Made by a program: the position numbers and the translations under genes. A DNA stretch of 64,000 nt from Tupaia tana (taxonomy: Eukaryota; Chordata; Mammalia; Scandentia; Tupaiidae). Under the pieces are notes generated by a model. The model was given only the letters and a program-made list of their open reading frames with translations. It had not been told where the DNA came from and ran no database searches. The stretch lies in NCBI GenBank assembly GCA_026018925.1, contig JAKSZU010000016.1, positions 78,750,059 through 78,814,058 of the forward strand, in the 5' to 3' direction. Positions 21,598 to 31,770 of the stretch are shown here, one piece after another (position 1 is the first letter of the stretch; the number at the start of each line of letters is the position of its first letter).

Positions 21598-21980
21598 CTA
21601 TCATTTGAATGTATCTCTCCAAAATGCATTTATTCTTATTTGATTGTGATGGAATTAAGAAGGTGAAATTATAATTCAACTGTGTTGTTGAGTAGTAAGG
21701 ATTTTCGAAAAAGCATAGAATTAAGGTCATAAGGGTGGAGTCCCCATGATTGATTCCTGACTGGTTTATAGGGAGAGAGAAGGAGGCCAGAATAGAGACA
21801 CCTAGACACAGATGCATTCACCCTCCACCATGTTGTGATGCAGACAGAAGACCGTCATTAGATGGGGCTCTAGGGCCTTCAATTTCCAAACCAGGAGCTA
21901 AATAAAGCTCTTTTCTTCTAAATCACTCACTATCAGGTATCTTCTGTTATTATTAACAGAACAAATTAGAACAGGCTGAT
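21598..21980 (+). mobile_element. ERVL-MaLR LTR, sense, solo
   Basis: Begins near 'tatcatttgaatgtatctctcc', with 'gggtggagtccccatgattgattcctg' in the middle, 'aataaagctcttttcttc' (polyadenylation-like AATAAA) and 'tcaggtatcttctgttattattaac' near the end. The same unusual middle and end recur at 63376-63735, so the two are one subfamily. No internal region. Confidence 0.65.
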
Positions 21981-21989
21981 ACAAAAAAA

Positions 21990-23200
21990 CAGACATAGGA
22001 ACAAAACCATAAAAGATTTAGGTATTGGATAATATGTCAAATTCAGACTGAAAAACAACTCTGATGAAGATATTTTAAAAAAGACAAATTCTGAGAATTT
22101 CCCCAAACTGATGAAAGACATAAACACACAATTTTAAGAAGCACTACAGATTCAAATAAGCTAAATATTGGGGTAACCACATTAGTTCACATTATAGTGA
22201 AATTATTGAAAATCAAAGACAGAAAAATCTTAAAAGCAGACAGAGAGCAAAACCACATTATCATCAGAGAAATGTCAATAACTATGATAGCTTATACTCA
22301 GGGAAAAATCAATACTAGGATAAAAGCATTAAAATAAAGTAAACTTTGACCTAGAATTCTACATAAGCAGTAAATATAAATCAAATTTAAAAGCAAAATG
22401 TAAAGATTTCCAGAAAAATCAAAGCACAAGAAAATTTGTAGCAACCCTGTAGTAAAAGAAACACTTAAAAAGACTTCTTTAGACTCAGTAAAAAAAAAAA
22501 ATTCTAGATGGAAGCATGGGAATGTAGGAAGAAGTGAAGAGGAATAAAAAAAATTGAATTTGTTTGATTCTATCTTGATAAAATATTCAGTATACAGAAA
22601 GATAATAGTGTCTTATATGAGTTTAAATATGTGTAGAGTTGAGATATATGAAAATGATATAACAAAAAGCAAGAGAGGTTCTAAGGTTCTAACACTGGAA
22701 AAGAGTGATAGCTCTAACTCATATTTTACTGTAGTCAATGATGTATACTGTAATCACTAGAGCAATTATTAAAAGAGCAGAAAAAAAGCACTATATTATG
22801 ATATCAGTAGAGGAGAACCTGGCATTACAAAGCTACCCCAGTAGAAGTCAAGAAGGGAGAGAAAGACATAGAATAAATAGGACAAATAGAAAAAATAGTG
22901 AAGTGGCAGTTAAACCTAAAATAGCCTGTATTATATTAAATGTAAATAAACTAATTAATGTAATTAAAAGACAAAGTGTCATAATTGAATGGATAGATTA
23001 ATATAGAGATATATTCTGTTTATATAGATATTCCTAGAAGTGAGTATAAATTCATGTTCAAAATGAAAGTGTGGAAAGGCTGTGCCCTGGAAATACTACC
23101 CAAGAGAAAGCCGATATAGCTATGCTAATACAAATGTGAACCCAAGGGAGATTGTAACTGGGCACAAGGATGGCTTCAGCCCAAGGAGAATCTGGTATTT
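21990..23200 (+). repeat. Ancient L1 fragment: end of ORF1, spacer, start of ORF2
   Basis: 'gaatttccccaaactgatgaaagacat', 'aaatcaaagacagaaaaatcttaaaagcagacagag', 'aaagaaacacttaaaaagac' and 'ctagatggaagcatgg' follow the order of old L1M/HAL1 ORF1. 22,910-23,140 ('ttaaatgtaaataaac', 'aattaaaagacaaagtgtc', 'agagaaagccgatatagctatgc') matches the 5' part of ORF2. Frames are broken by stops and indels, so nothing is translatable. It lies directly after the LTR at 21598. Confidence 0.65.
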
Positions 23201-23849
23201 ATTCATTTATTCCACATATGGTTGCCACATATCTACTGAAGGCCGAAAGATGGACAGCTGTCAGAAGTGGGAATTTCAGTCATGAGGGAAATGAACTGGG
23301 GGAGATATTTTTAAATACTAGGGACTTAGGGCTCAGCCACATGTTATGCAGACTTGACCTTTTTTTCAGCATTAATGATCTTTATTTATTTATTTATTTA
23401 CCTTTTTAAAAAAAGGAAAAAAATTAACTAAGAAAATTTCAAATGAATGAACTGAGAAATAGGTAAATAAAAAAGCCTTTTAAATATCTTTGCTTGTCCT
23501 TGTAATTTTAACAGGATCATATTAAACGGGAGAAGGAGTGTTTGTGCCATTTCAGGACATTTGCTCTACGCCATCATGAATAAAGCATAGACCAGCCTGC
23601 TTAAAACTTTCTCTGTTGACTCTGAATTGTTTTGGGCTGAGGTGAAGTAGAAGGCTAGTACTTAAAGTCCCCAGATATTTTGGGTATTCTGTTATTTTAA
23701 AATATCAGAGGGCTATCTCTGAAGCCCAACATGACCCACTTGAGGAGGGTTCAACAACTGGGCTCCTCTCTGTAAGTGATAAACTTTAAACATAATAATT
23801 CTTATTTTTATAATATTAAAGCTCTTTATTATTATTATTATTATTTTAT
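23201..23849. other. Unassigned DNA with short tetra- and trinucleotide repeats
   Basis: Contains (TTTA)n at about 23383-23401 and (TTA)n at 23826-23846. No gene or other repeat. Confidence 0.5.
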
Positions 23850-23965
23850 ATCACCTAACATATAACAGGTGCTTGTACCTCAACAGAACCTTGTATGTAT
23901 TCTACTTTACAACTTAGGAAACAGAATTTTAGGTTAAGCAACTTGCCAAGGCAATCTGGTTTGTA
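23850..23965 (-). repeat. MIR fragment
   Basis: 'cctaacatataacaggtgcttg', 'caacttaggaaacagaattttaggttaagcaacttgccaagg' match antisense MIR ('gatgaggaaactgaggcacagagaggttaagtaacttgcc'). Confidence 0.55.
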
Positions 23966-24017
23966 CATTGAGTGTGGATAGAGGAAGATCTGTGTGGCAC
24001 ACACACGTTGATGATCA

Positions 24018-24388
24018 TGATGAACTAAATGTCTGTGTACCCCCGAAGTTCATAGCCTGAAACCCTAACCCCCAGTGTGATAATGTTTGGAGGTGGGTAC
24101 TGTAGAAGATACTAGATTTAAGTGAGTTCATGAGGGTGTGGTGCTGCATGATAAGATAGTGTCATTCTAAGGAGAGGATGAAACATCAGGTCTCACTTTC
24201 TTCACCAGTAAGGACACAAGAAGGAAGCAGCCACTGGCAAGCTGGGCAGAGTGCCCTCACCAGGAGTCGAGTCAGGCAGCACTTTGATCTTGGACTTCCA
24301 TACTCCAGAACTATGAGAAATAAATGTCTGCTATTTCAGCCACCTAGTCTATGGTATTTTTGTTATAGCAGCTTGAGTTGACTAAGGT
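24018..24388 (+). mobile_element. ERVL-MaLR LTR (MLT1-like), nearly full length
   Basis: 'gaactaaatgtctgtgtacccccgaagttc', 'gaaaccctaacccccagtgtgataatg', 'ttggaggtgg', 'cttggacttccatactccagaac', 'gagaaataaatgtctgctattt' and 'ccacctagtctatggtatttttgttatagcagc' are the MLT1 landmarks in order. Solo LTR about 370 bp long. Confidence 0.8.
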
Positions 24389-24890
24389 GGTGGTATTTTC
24401 TCCTCATTTATGCCCACTTCATCCTCAAAGATGGCTACTAAATTAGGACTATTTTCTTTTACCCCTCCCCATCATCTTGCACACTAGCAAGACTGCATTT
24501 CAATGTGAGATTACAGTCTATTTTCCAATTAATTATGCAACAACCTCTATGGCTAATAGAGTCTAAACAAAGAGCATTTAATCCAATTCATCGTTTTTTC
24601 CTCCATTGTGAACAGCCTGTCAAACACAATCAGATTCCGCATGCAAAGCAGAGAGAAGGCAGGCATCGGCTACACCTGCTTAGCGGGGCTGCAAGCAGGA
24701 GGCTCGCGGTCAAAGAACAGTTGGCTGCACAGATGGCAGAGACAGGAAGACTTCAGGGAAAGACACTCTCTGGAGCTCAGCTTAGGGAAGGGGCCACTAG
24801 GCGTGGAAGGCAAAGAAACAGTCCCTCCTGCCTCTTGACTTGGCCTAAATGATGGTTGAAAACTCGAAAGAAAAGGCACAAATATTTTCA
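24389..24890. other. Unassigned DNA
   Basis: No gene or named repeat. A 115-codon ORF (24505-24852) runs through GC-richer sequence but shows no domain, no start context and competing ORFs on both strands. Confidence 0.4.
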
Positions 24891-24894
24891 AGGA

Positions 24895-25080
24895 GCCTTC
24901 TGTGTGATAGACACTTGCCATATGTAATCTTTATCATCATCAAATGGAAGTTGGCTTTTGTGTTTTCCAGGTAACAGAAATGAAGACCCAACATGACATA
25001 AAGCCACACAGCTTAAGGAGAGCTTTGGAGATTTGAATCCAGGCTTTCCAGATTTTCTTCTCTGTACCAAGCTTGTTGAA
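24895..25080 (-). repeat. MIR SINE, antisense
   Basis: 'cttctgtgtgatagacacttgcc', 'gtaacagaaatgaagac', 'cataaagccacacagcttaag' and 'gagatttgaatccaggctttcc' follow antisense MIR, including the antisense box B ('ttcgaacccagg'). Confidence 0.6.
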
Positions 25081-25497
25081 GACTGCTCAAAGAATATCCA
25101 CTGATCATTTGTACTGTACCACCCTTGGAAGAAATGCTAGACAGAGATGCCAGAAACGTAAAAAGCTAGTTCCACCCTTACTTTTATGATATGTCTGATA
25201 CAAAGGAGGAAAGAAGAATTAGTACATGTGGACTAGTTTAAAAACTGTGATGTACTGAACTGTATGACTGTCACTCTGGATAACTCAGAAAGAGACAGCC
25301 ACAGATTCACGTAGTCACGGTACACTGGCAGCATATAACTGAATTGCAAGGGGCCTTTCTACATGTGTGTGAACACACACTAAAGACCCCTCTAACTTGA
25401 TGGCATGTCTGATTCACCCATCCTCCTATGCTTTGACCACTGTCAGGAAATAGTTAAATATATAATAAAAATTAACCTTAAAGAATAGAGAAACCTT
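25081..25497. other. Unassigned DNA
   Basis: No gene or repeat recognised. Confidence 0.45.
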
Positions 25498-25744
25498 GGG
25501 CCAACTTGTGACCCGGCTGCTAGGGCAGTTGGAGCCCTGGCCTACCACATAGTTTAATTCGTGAACCTGGTGGCTTGAGAATCATGCTGGCTCATGTGTG
25601 CATGCCTAAAAATCCCCAAAGGCAGGAAAGATGGAGAAGAAAGAACTATAGTGTGTCTATCCCTCATAGGGATGCTTCAACCACACTGCCTCCCCACCTT
25701 ACCTCTCTCCAATGAGTATATGTGCCCTCTGGTAAAAATTAAAG
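25498..25744 (+). mobile_element. tSINE-A copy, old divergent subfamily
   Basis: Head GGGCCAACTTGTGACCCGGC, 'aacctggtggcttgagaatcatgc', 'gtgtgcatgcctaaaaatcccc' and 'gtgccctctggtaaaaatt'. The CCCTCTGG 3' end assigns it to the old group. Confidence 0.75.
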
Positions 25745-25836
25745 CCAGAACAAATCACAACCAAACAGAGAAACTCAAATATCATCAACTACCTGCTTTG
25801 AATAAGGGTGAAGGAAAGATCTTAGGCCATGTTCTT

Positions 25837-26038
25837 TTTTTTTTTGAGAAAGCGAGAAATCACCCCCTGGGGGGATGGTCACGCCACAATCCCCTCTCCT
25901 CCATTCTCCTCTCAGGATCTTGGGCACGCACGCACAAAGCGCCCAGCGTGAGTTTTAAGCCACCGGGTCCGGGATGCGAACCACGGTTGACTACGTGGGA
26001 GTCCAGTGACATAGCCATTACACTAACTGCTGGTTCCC
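25837..26038 (-). mobile_element. tSINE-A copy lacking its 3' end but with tail and TSD
   Basis: Poly-T is followed at once by 'gagaaagcgagaaatcaccccc'; the usual 'gagaggtttttgctatagggcgcgtgcgctcgcc' and most of the GA stretch (about 70 bp) are missing. The remainder is young and complete to the head ('actaactgctggttccc'). TSD AGGCCATGTTCTT/AGGCCCTGTTCTT (25824-25836 and 26039-26051). So a 3'-shortened RNA with an A tail seems to have been inserted. Confidence 0.88.
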
Positions 26039-26144
26039 AGGCCCTGTTCTTATTTGTTGTGTTGCTGATGACAGTAACACCTGAGCTTAGGTGATCTTCA
26101 GCTCATGATTTGAAGATTCAAGGTCCAGAGGCCACAATTGGGAT

Positions 26145-26415
26145 TCTTTCTGGCATCAATTCTCTGCAGAGTCTTGAGGTGGTGCAGAGTATCACATGGC
26201 GAGATGGAGCAAGAGCATGTATGTCTGTCTGTATTTATGTCTGTGTCTTGTAAATCCACCAACATTCAATCCTGGGTTCCCACCCCAATGCCTGATTATT
26301 TTCCAAAGTCCCTACCTCTCAACAGCATGGTAGGATCAAGTTTCTACCTTCTTAATCCCTTCACTATAGCAACTAATTTTTGACATATGAATCTTTGAGG
26401 AACACACTCAAATTA
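26145..26415 (-). mobile_element. ERVL-MaLR LTR fragment, antisense
   Basis: 'gtaaatccaccaacattcaatcctgggttccc', 'tttccaaagtccctacctctcaaca', 'ggatcaagtttctacc' and 'gaggaacacactcaaat' match the antisense MST/MLT1 series ('aatcacctcccaaaggccccacctc...ggattaagtttc...ggacacattcaaa'). Confidence 0.65.
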
Positions 26416-26503
26416 GCAGATTCCTCTGAGCAATTGATAAGAGATATGGAAAAGAATGCACATAAAATTTTCAATGGTCCAGGTCTCCTTAGAAGCTGAT
26501 TTA

Positions 26504-26585
26504 TTGGGGTGTCAGAAAAGTCATGACACATTTTTGCACAGAAAAACATAGAAAAAAATACCTCATGACTTTTCTGACAACCCAG
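26504..26585. mobile_element. Mariner-like MITE, 82 bp
   Basis: Near-perfect palindrome: left TIR TTGGGGTGTCAGAAAAGTCA, right TIR (reverse complement) CTGGGTTGTCAGAAAAGTCA, continuing TGA on both sides, with arms of about 30 bp. TA dinucleotides flank it at 26502-26503 and 26586-26587, the target duplication of Tc1/mariner elements. No transposase fits in 82 bp, so it is non-autonomous. Size and layout are similar to human MADE1 but the sequence differs. A related copy is at 38570. Confidence 0.8.
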
Positions 26586-26675
26586 TATTATAATATTCAA
26601 CTTAAGAGAGTGATTCAGAAAACTGCAACACATCCACTCAATTAAAAGATGCACAGGTTTTAAAAATAATGTTTC

Positions 26676-26947
26676 CAGAGCCAGCAGGTAGGTAGCAGCT
26701 AAGGTGCTAGAATTTCACACGACTGACACAGTATGAGTCATGGATCAGAAGACTTGAAGCTCACACCAGGCACGTGTGTATGCATGCCCAAAATCCCAGG
26801 AGGAGAATGGAGGAGAAAGAATTGTAACGTGGCCATCCCTTCTGGGGGGGTGGGGGGGTGGGTGGGTGATTTCTCACTCTTCTTTCTCTGTCTCTGTCTA
26901 TCCACTGAGCACACACACTCTATAGTAAAAATCTTTCTCTAATAATA
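26676..26947 (+). mobile_element. tSINE-A copy with a G-rich centre
   Basis: Head AGAGCCAGCAGGTAGGTAGC, 'gaagcttgaagc', 'tcacaccaggcacgtgtgtatgc', 'ggaggagaatggaggagaaag', end 'tatagtaaaaatctttc'. The C/G inverted repeat in the centre has become a run of G blocks (26844-26866: G7 T G7 T G3 T G3), a canonical G-quadruplex motif. Confidence 0.88.
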
Positions 26948-27304
26948 ATAATGTCCCTTTTATCCGCAGTTGCTCTCCATGTTTTTATGTCTCAGACCAG
27001 ACATCAGCTCTAATAGTCCTTCTCAGCCCAGAGAATTCTTTTCTCTCTAATGTAGTAGGGAAATTTCTTCTTCGTACTTTAGTCTTTAATTTTATGACAT
27101 ATAAAATTAGTCAGTTTTTAAATAGAAATACTCATCTAATTTTGGGTTTCCATTTATTTTTCTCAATAAAATGGATTTCACGGACCTGTAAAAAATAATA
27201 TTTATCCTAACATCATGGTAAATATTTAGTTACAGAATTTTACATGCTCTGTGATCTCTACTAGGCATAAATTCTAATTAAGAGCTTTGACTCCAGCAAG
27301 ACTC

Positions 27305-27500
27305 CCCAGGCCCATCTCTAGCTCTTCTGTTTGTCAGCACTGTGGCCTTGGGTAAGCTACTTAATCTCTCAGTGCCTGAGTTTCCTCATTTCTAAAAGTG
27401 GCACTTGCTGCGTTGAGTTATTATGAGAATTAAGTGAAAAAATATACTCCAGATAAAGCACCGAATCCAATGTCCGGTATTGAGAAAACTCTTCATACCT
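27305..27500 (+). repeat. MIR SINE
   Basis: 'gcactgtggccttgggtaagctacttaatctctcagtgcctgagtttcctcatttctaaaa' is close to the MIR core, followed by 'gttattatgagaattaagtgaaa' and the 'gcaccgaatccaatgtccgg' region. One of the best-preserved MIRs here. Confidence 0.8.
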
Positions 27501-28685
27501 CTATTATTATATGTTGTTTCATTCAAAAATTACTCTGTAATTTACCCTGATTATTTCACATATCACACACATATACATGCATGCTAACACTCAATCATTT
27601 GTAGATTTTACCTCCGAGAGGGGGAATTGATTGTTTGCAGAATGTGGTGGTACCCTGGCAAACAAGGGTGTCAGATATTTTTCCAGCAAGAATATATATG
27701 TGTGTGCATTACTGTAAATCAAAATAAGGAACTGCACTACAATCGTGTGGTAGTATTGCAAATGTGAGCCATGCTTTACACACTCTACTCGTAGGATGAA
27801 ATATTTTCTGCATACTGACATTATAGCCTTTTCGGGATAGAGTGTCTAAATTGAGTCCCACTATCGACCTTGGCTTCTCCAGGAAAAGAGAAATAACGTG
27901 CAAACATCCATGCACTGTTGCAAAACCTCACCAGATGCTTGATGGAGTAGCCCCCCACCTAGTGTTCGCTTACCTGGAGCACTGATAGACTGAAGTGAAT
28001 GCCCCTCTATTCTCAGAGGGTCAGATACTCCCAGTAAAAGTATTCAGTTCCCATCAAATTGAGCAATGAGACTGAAAGCAAGAGCCGTGGAATCTCTCCT
28101 TCAGATGTTAAGTTCTCAATTCCAGAAGTTTTTTACCATTCAAAAAAGTCATATTTAAGTATAAAATATTTCTATCTACTTCTCTCCACAGAGACTTGGC
28201 CAGTGGCAATTAGCAAGCCCTGGAAAGCTGCCATTCAAAAGAGAATGAGAGCAGAAGTCCTATATTCTAGGAATCAAGTAGAAGTTATTCAGAGAAGTAC
28301 ATGTTAGGGGATCAGCTTACGCAAAGTTTCAGTGAAATTCACAAGGTTTAACCAGTCCAAACAACTGAACTCCTAGGAGAGTTTTTGTGACCGATGAAGT
28401 TAAGATACAATCAGGAGAGAGCAGAGCATATGTTCCCTGATGAGGAGGATATTTCAGAACCATCCGGACAGGTAGGAGGGAAGGGGGGTCTGTGTTGGAA
28501 AATATAGCCACCGCTGCTGTCTCAGGAGATGAGAAGGGGAGAGAAGTTGGAGGATACAGTCAAAAAATAGTCTGCCCAGTGATTTACCATTTTCAGTAGA
28601 ATATTCCAAAAGTCCTCAGTCAAAGGTGAGGAGAATAATTACTTGTGCTTTATCAGTAATAGGAAAGAAAATACGTCTCTTTTCT
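27501..28685. other. Unassigned DNA
   Basis: 1.2 kb without a named repeat. ORFs of 60-82 codons lie on both strands with no shared features. No gene call. Confidence 0.45.
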
Positions 28686-28689
28686 TATC

Positions 28690-29170
28690 TATTTATTAAA
28701 TAAATACATATTGAGCTCCCTCTGTCTGCCATCTCTGTTCTAGAAATTGTTTTGCTCTACTGATGAATAAGATAGACAAAGAGCCATCTTGGTCAGAAAG
28801 AAGTACAGACAATTAGCAAACACACATAAACAGACAATTAGCAAACACACATATATTTGAAGGCTAAAATTCAGTTAGTGCTAAGTGCTGTGAAAGGCAA
28901 AAAAGAGAAAAGTTAGCATAAAGTAACAGTGCCTGGGTTGATCGCAACAGGCTAATTTGAGGAGGTAAAATATGAGGAAGGATTGGATCATGAGAAGGAG
29001 CCACCTATGTGAATATTTGTTGATGACAATGTCAGGCAGAGGGATTGGCATGTGCAAAGGGCTAGAGGAGGGGGGATCAGTGTGTAAGAAGAGTGACAAA
29101 GAACCCCGAGGGACAAAATGTGTTCCAAGAGTAGTGGGTAGTCCATTCTGCCTACCTTTCATAGGTAGAC
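28690..29170 (-). repeat. L2 LINE fragment, antisense
   Basis: 'tgaataagatagacaaagagcc', 'tgctaagtgctgtgaaagg', 'gaggcagagggattggcatgtgcaaagggctagagg' parallel the antisense L2 series ('gaataagacacagtccc...aagtgctata...cagagggaacagcatgtgcaaaggcc'). A 25-bp tandem duplication lies inside. Confidence 0.6.
28805..28852. repeat. Perfect 25-bp tandem duplication
   Basis: ACAGACAATTAGCAAACACA starts at 28805 and again at 28830; the units are identical over the 23 bases that can be compared. No decay despite sitting in ancient L2, so the duplication is recent and may be polymorphic. Confidence 0.9.
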
Positions 29171-29765
29171 AGTAGGCCGCATCTTACCTCTAGTTTATTT
29201 CACTAAGTAAGTGCTGATGTTATCATTATACTTAGTCAAAGACTCAGAGTTTGTGATTTCTCAATTGATCGGCAATCTTGAAGACACATGCTGGGCCACG
29301 GCTACCTTTACTGAAGCATAGGTTGTAGCGCTGAGGGCCTGGCTTACTGAGCAAGGTTAAATGTCCCCTACCTAGCGCTTCACTGTGGCTCACATCCTGT
29401 CATCGCACATTTAAAACTCTCAAGAAGAGACCACAGCTTGTTACTTTGTAACAGAAATGGTCCCCTGCCAGGGCTGCGGATGGAAGTGATGAGAAATCAT
29501 GGGGATTTTGGAAAGTGGTGATTCTTAGAGAGAAACCAGCTTCAGGTGGGAATTCAGTTTTGTATTTATAGACTCATTCTTTTTCTGAAGGAGTAATTTG
29601 TTTTTCCTCAGTCATGCTTTATTGCATTCATGAGGAATATTGAGTGTTATTCTGGTGGTGTTTGAGAACCTGAAGATTTGTGAAGGCCTTAGACCCACAG
29701 ATGCAGGCATCTCCCCTGAAGTCAGTACCCTGTGCTTTAAAAAGCATGAGCCCAGCTGGTCCGAT
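29171..29765. other. Unassigned DNA
   Basis: No gene or repeat recognised. Confidence 0.45.
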
Positions 29766-29767
29766 GT

Positions 29768-29960
29768 TCAGGTCTGAGTCCTGGTTCTGCCTTTTCGTTT
29801 TTGCTTTTTAACTGCATGACATTGTGAAAGGCATTGAATTTCTCTTGTCTCCATTATTACACACAACTGTGAAATGGGTATAAAATCATGAACTTTTAGT
29901 TAGTGAAGAGAGTAAATGAAATGAGGCAGACAAAGCACTCAGCATGAGTAATTGCCATCA
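29768..29960 (+). repeat. MIR SINE
   Basis: 'caggtctgagtcctggttctgcc', 'taactgcatgacattgtgaaagg', 'gtgaaatgggtataaaatcatg', 'gtaaatgaaatgaggcagacaaagcactcagcatgag' follow MIR from box B to 3' end. Confidence 0.65.
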
Positions 29961-30009
29961 GACCCGTCATGGTCTTTACCTTCACCAGTGCTGCCAACGT
30001 GAGGGGATG

Positions 30010-30230
30010 TAGCACAGGGTATGGAGGGCAGGCTTGAGGGCTGGAATCCCAGCTCGAGTCTTTCTCAATAGGTGACTATGCAAATTTCTATGTCTCTGTG
30101 TCTCAGCTTCCCTAACTGTATCTCAAGGATAAAAATAGCACCACTCTAGGACTGTTGTGAGGATTAACTGCAAACGTGGCAAGTACATGGACCACAGGTA
30201 GGCAATGTATTGTTTTCATTAAGGAAGGAG
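30010..30230 (+). repeat. MIR SINE
   Basis: 'ggctggaatcccagctcgagtc', 'ggtgactatgcaaatttc', 'tctgtgtctcagcttccctaactgtatctc', 'aggactgttgtgaggattaactgc' match MIR in order. It lies 50 bp downstream of another sense MIR. Confidence 0.65.
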
Positions 30231-31350
30231 GTATGTCAAATGTGTGATGTCTAAAGGAGGCCTCACATGTTTTAATGATCAAACCTTGCTCTTAAGACTT
30301 GTGGCCAGATGTATGTTGGTAATAATCTGGTATGCCTTGTTCTTCACCATCAAAGATAAATGTGATGCCCGGAATCCTCAGCTATTACGTGCCCAATGCC
30401 ATTCTATCTTTCCTGTGTAGGCCCATGAGACAGCTCCACCTCCCAGAGGAGACACTAAACTTGCCAGCCAGCTGGTGTCTGAAGGGGGTAAGGCAATGGG
30501 ATTCCAATTGCAGCCTCCAGCCTCACCCTCCCTGTGACACACGCCTCTCGGTGAACCCTCTAAGGTCTCAATAATTTACCGCAGTCACTGTGCTCAGACA
30601 GGTTGCTTGGAAAAGCGAGTTCTGAGCCAAGGGTTTTGGCAGGTCTTAAAATATTTCCTTCTGTGCAACTGCAATCACATCTCCATCACGGGCACCTGGG
30701 AGCGCAGCAAGGCGTAAAGGGGAGAGGAATGAGGAACAAATACAGCCCCTAGTTTGTAATTCACCTCGTCACACAGAGAGCCAGGCACAACTGATCTGGG
30801 TTGTAGTGTGAGCTCTGGGGCGAATGAAGTGATGCCTTTTTGGTTATATCTGTTTTAATTTGCCCAGATAAAGACAGCATGGATTTATTTCCAGAGGTAG
30901 GTACCGATTGCTTCTGCAGTTCTAACAGTCAAAGCTTTGAAATGCAAGCATTGGTGTCCATATTCATTCCCGCAAGATTTCTTACCTACTAGTTCCCCGC
31001 CCCCCTAGAAAATGCTGGAAGGGGAGGAGAAAGCCTGGATGACACAGACCAGCCCTTGACAAGAGCTCAGTCAAAATTTCCTGTGACTGGGATGTGTGTG
31101 GCAGTTCCAGGGCACATCATCTTAAAGGCCACATTAAATATTAAGGTCCAGGAGGGATAGATGAGTATATGATGCTGCTTTTTATACTTTGTTTGTAGCA
31201 AAATTCTTGGTATTGTATGCGTTCATTAAATTGTTGGGGAGGGGGAAGAAATAAAGAAAGTGGCAACTATCTGATCAATCAAATGATCTCCCAAAAATAG
31301 GACCAGATAAAATTCAATCTGTGCATTTGAATCTCCAAGACATGGCTGCC
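30231..31350. other. Unassigned DNA
   Basis: 1.1 kb with no named repeat. No ORF with a recognisable product. Confidence 0.45.
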
Positions 31351-31352
<2 letters not shown>

Positions 31353-31436
<84 letters not shown>

Positions 31437-31512
31437 GTGTGTGTATATACGTATATATATATACACACACATATACATTTCTCTCTCTCAAACATATACA
31501 CACATAACACAC
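31353..31512. repeat. Compound microsatellite (CT)22-(AT)17 and alternating tail
   Basis: Pure CT repeat at 31353-31396 changes directly to pure AT at 31397-31430, then to mixed (GT)/(TA)/(CA) runs to about 31512. The 101- and 79-codon ORFs here are repeat translations (Tyr-Ile and Arg-Glu runs), not genes. Its length and purity predict high variability. Confidence 0.97.
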
Positions 31513-31584
31513 ACTCACTGGGCTTATACATGTAGCATCTGCTAAATCTTAATTATTTATTGATTCCTCCAAGTCCCAGCAAGG

Positions 31585-31770
31585 TAATAAATATTAGCTT
31601 ACCTGTATTGAGAGTCACTAGAATCACGCTAAATACACTAATTACATCGTCATTGCTAATTTATAGGTAAAGAATCCAAAGAATCTGCAAGACTTTTTTT
31701 TTCCACAGTCACTCAAATATTACATAGAAAGGCTAATTTTTGAAACCGACCTGAGCAAATTCTCCATTTA
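31585..31770 (-). repeat. Probable MIR, antisense, diverged
   Basis: Weak match to antisense MIR: 'attagcttacctgtattgagag', 'gctaatttataggtaaag' and 'cacagtcactcaaatatta'. Low confidence. Confidence 0.3.

Noticed and set aside
21598-21980. Part of a full endogenous retrovirus with the downstream region
   Set aside because: The sequence after the LTR is L1, not retroviral genes, and no second LTR is nearby, so it is a solo LTR.
25594-26094. 166-codon plus-strand ORF
   Set aside because: It runs through two SINE copies and spacer; its motifs recur in every SINE-derived ORF.
28805-28852. CRISPR-like repeat
   Set aside because: Two directly adjacent units without spacers in mammalian DNA; a simple tandem duplication.
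31226-31531. 101-codon minus-strand ORF
   Set aside because: It is a translation of the (CT)n/(AT)n microsatellite (Tyr-Ile and Arg-Glu runs).
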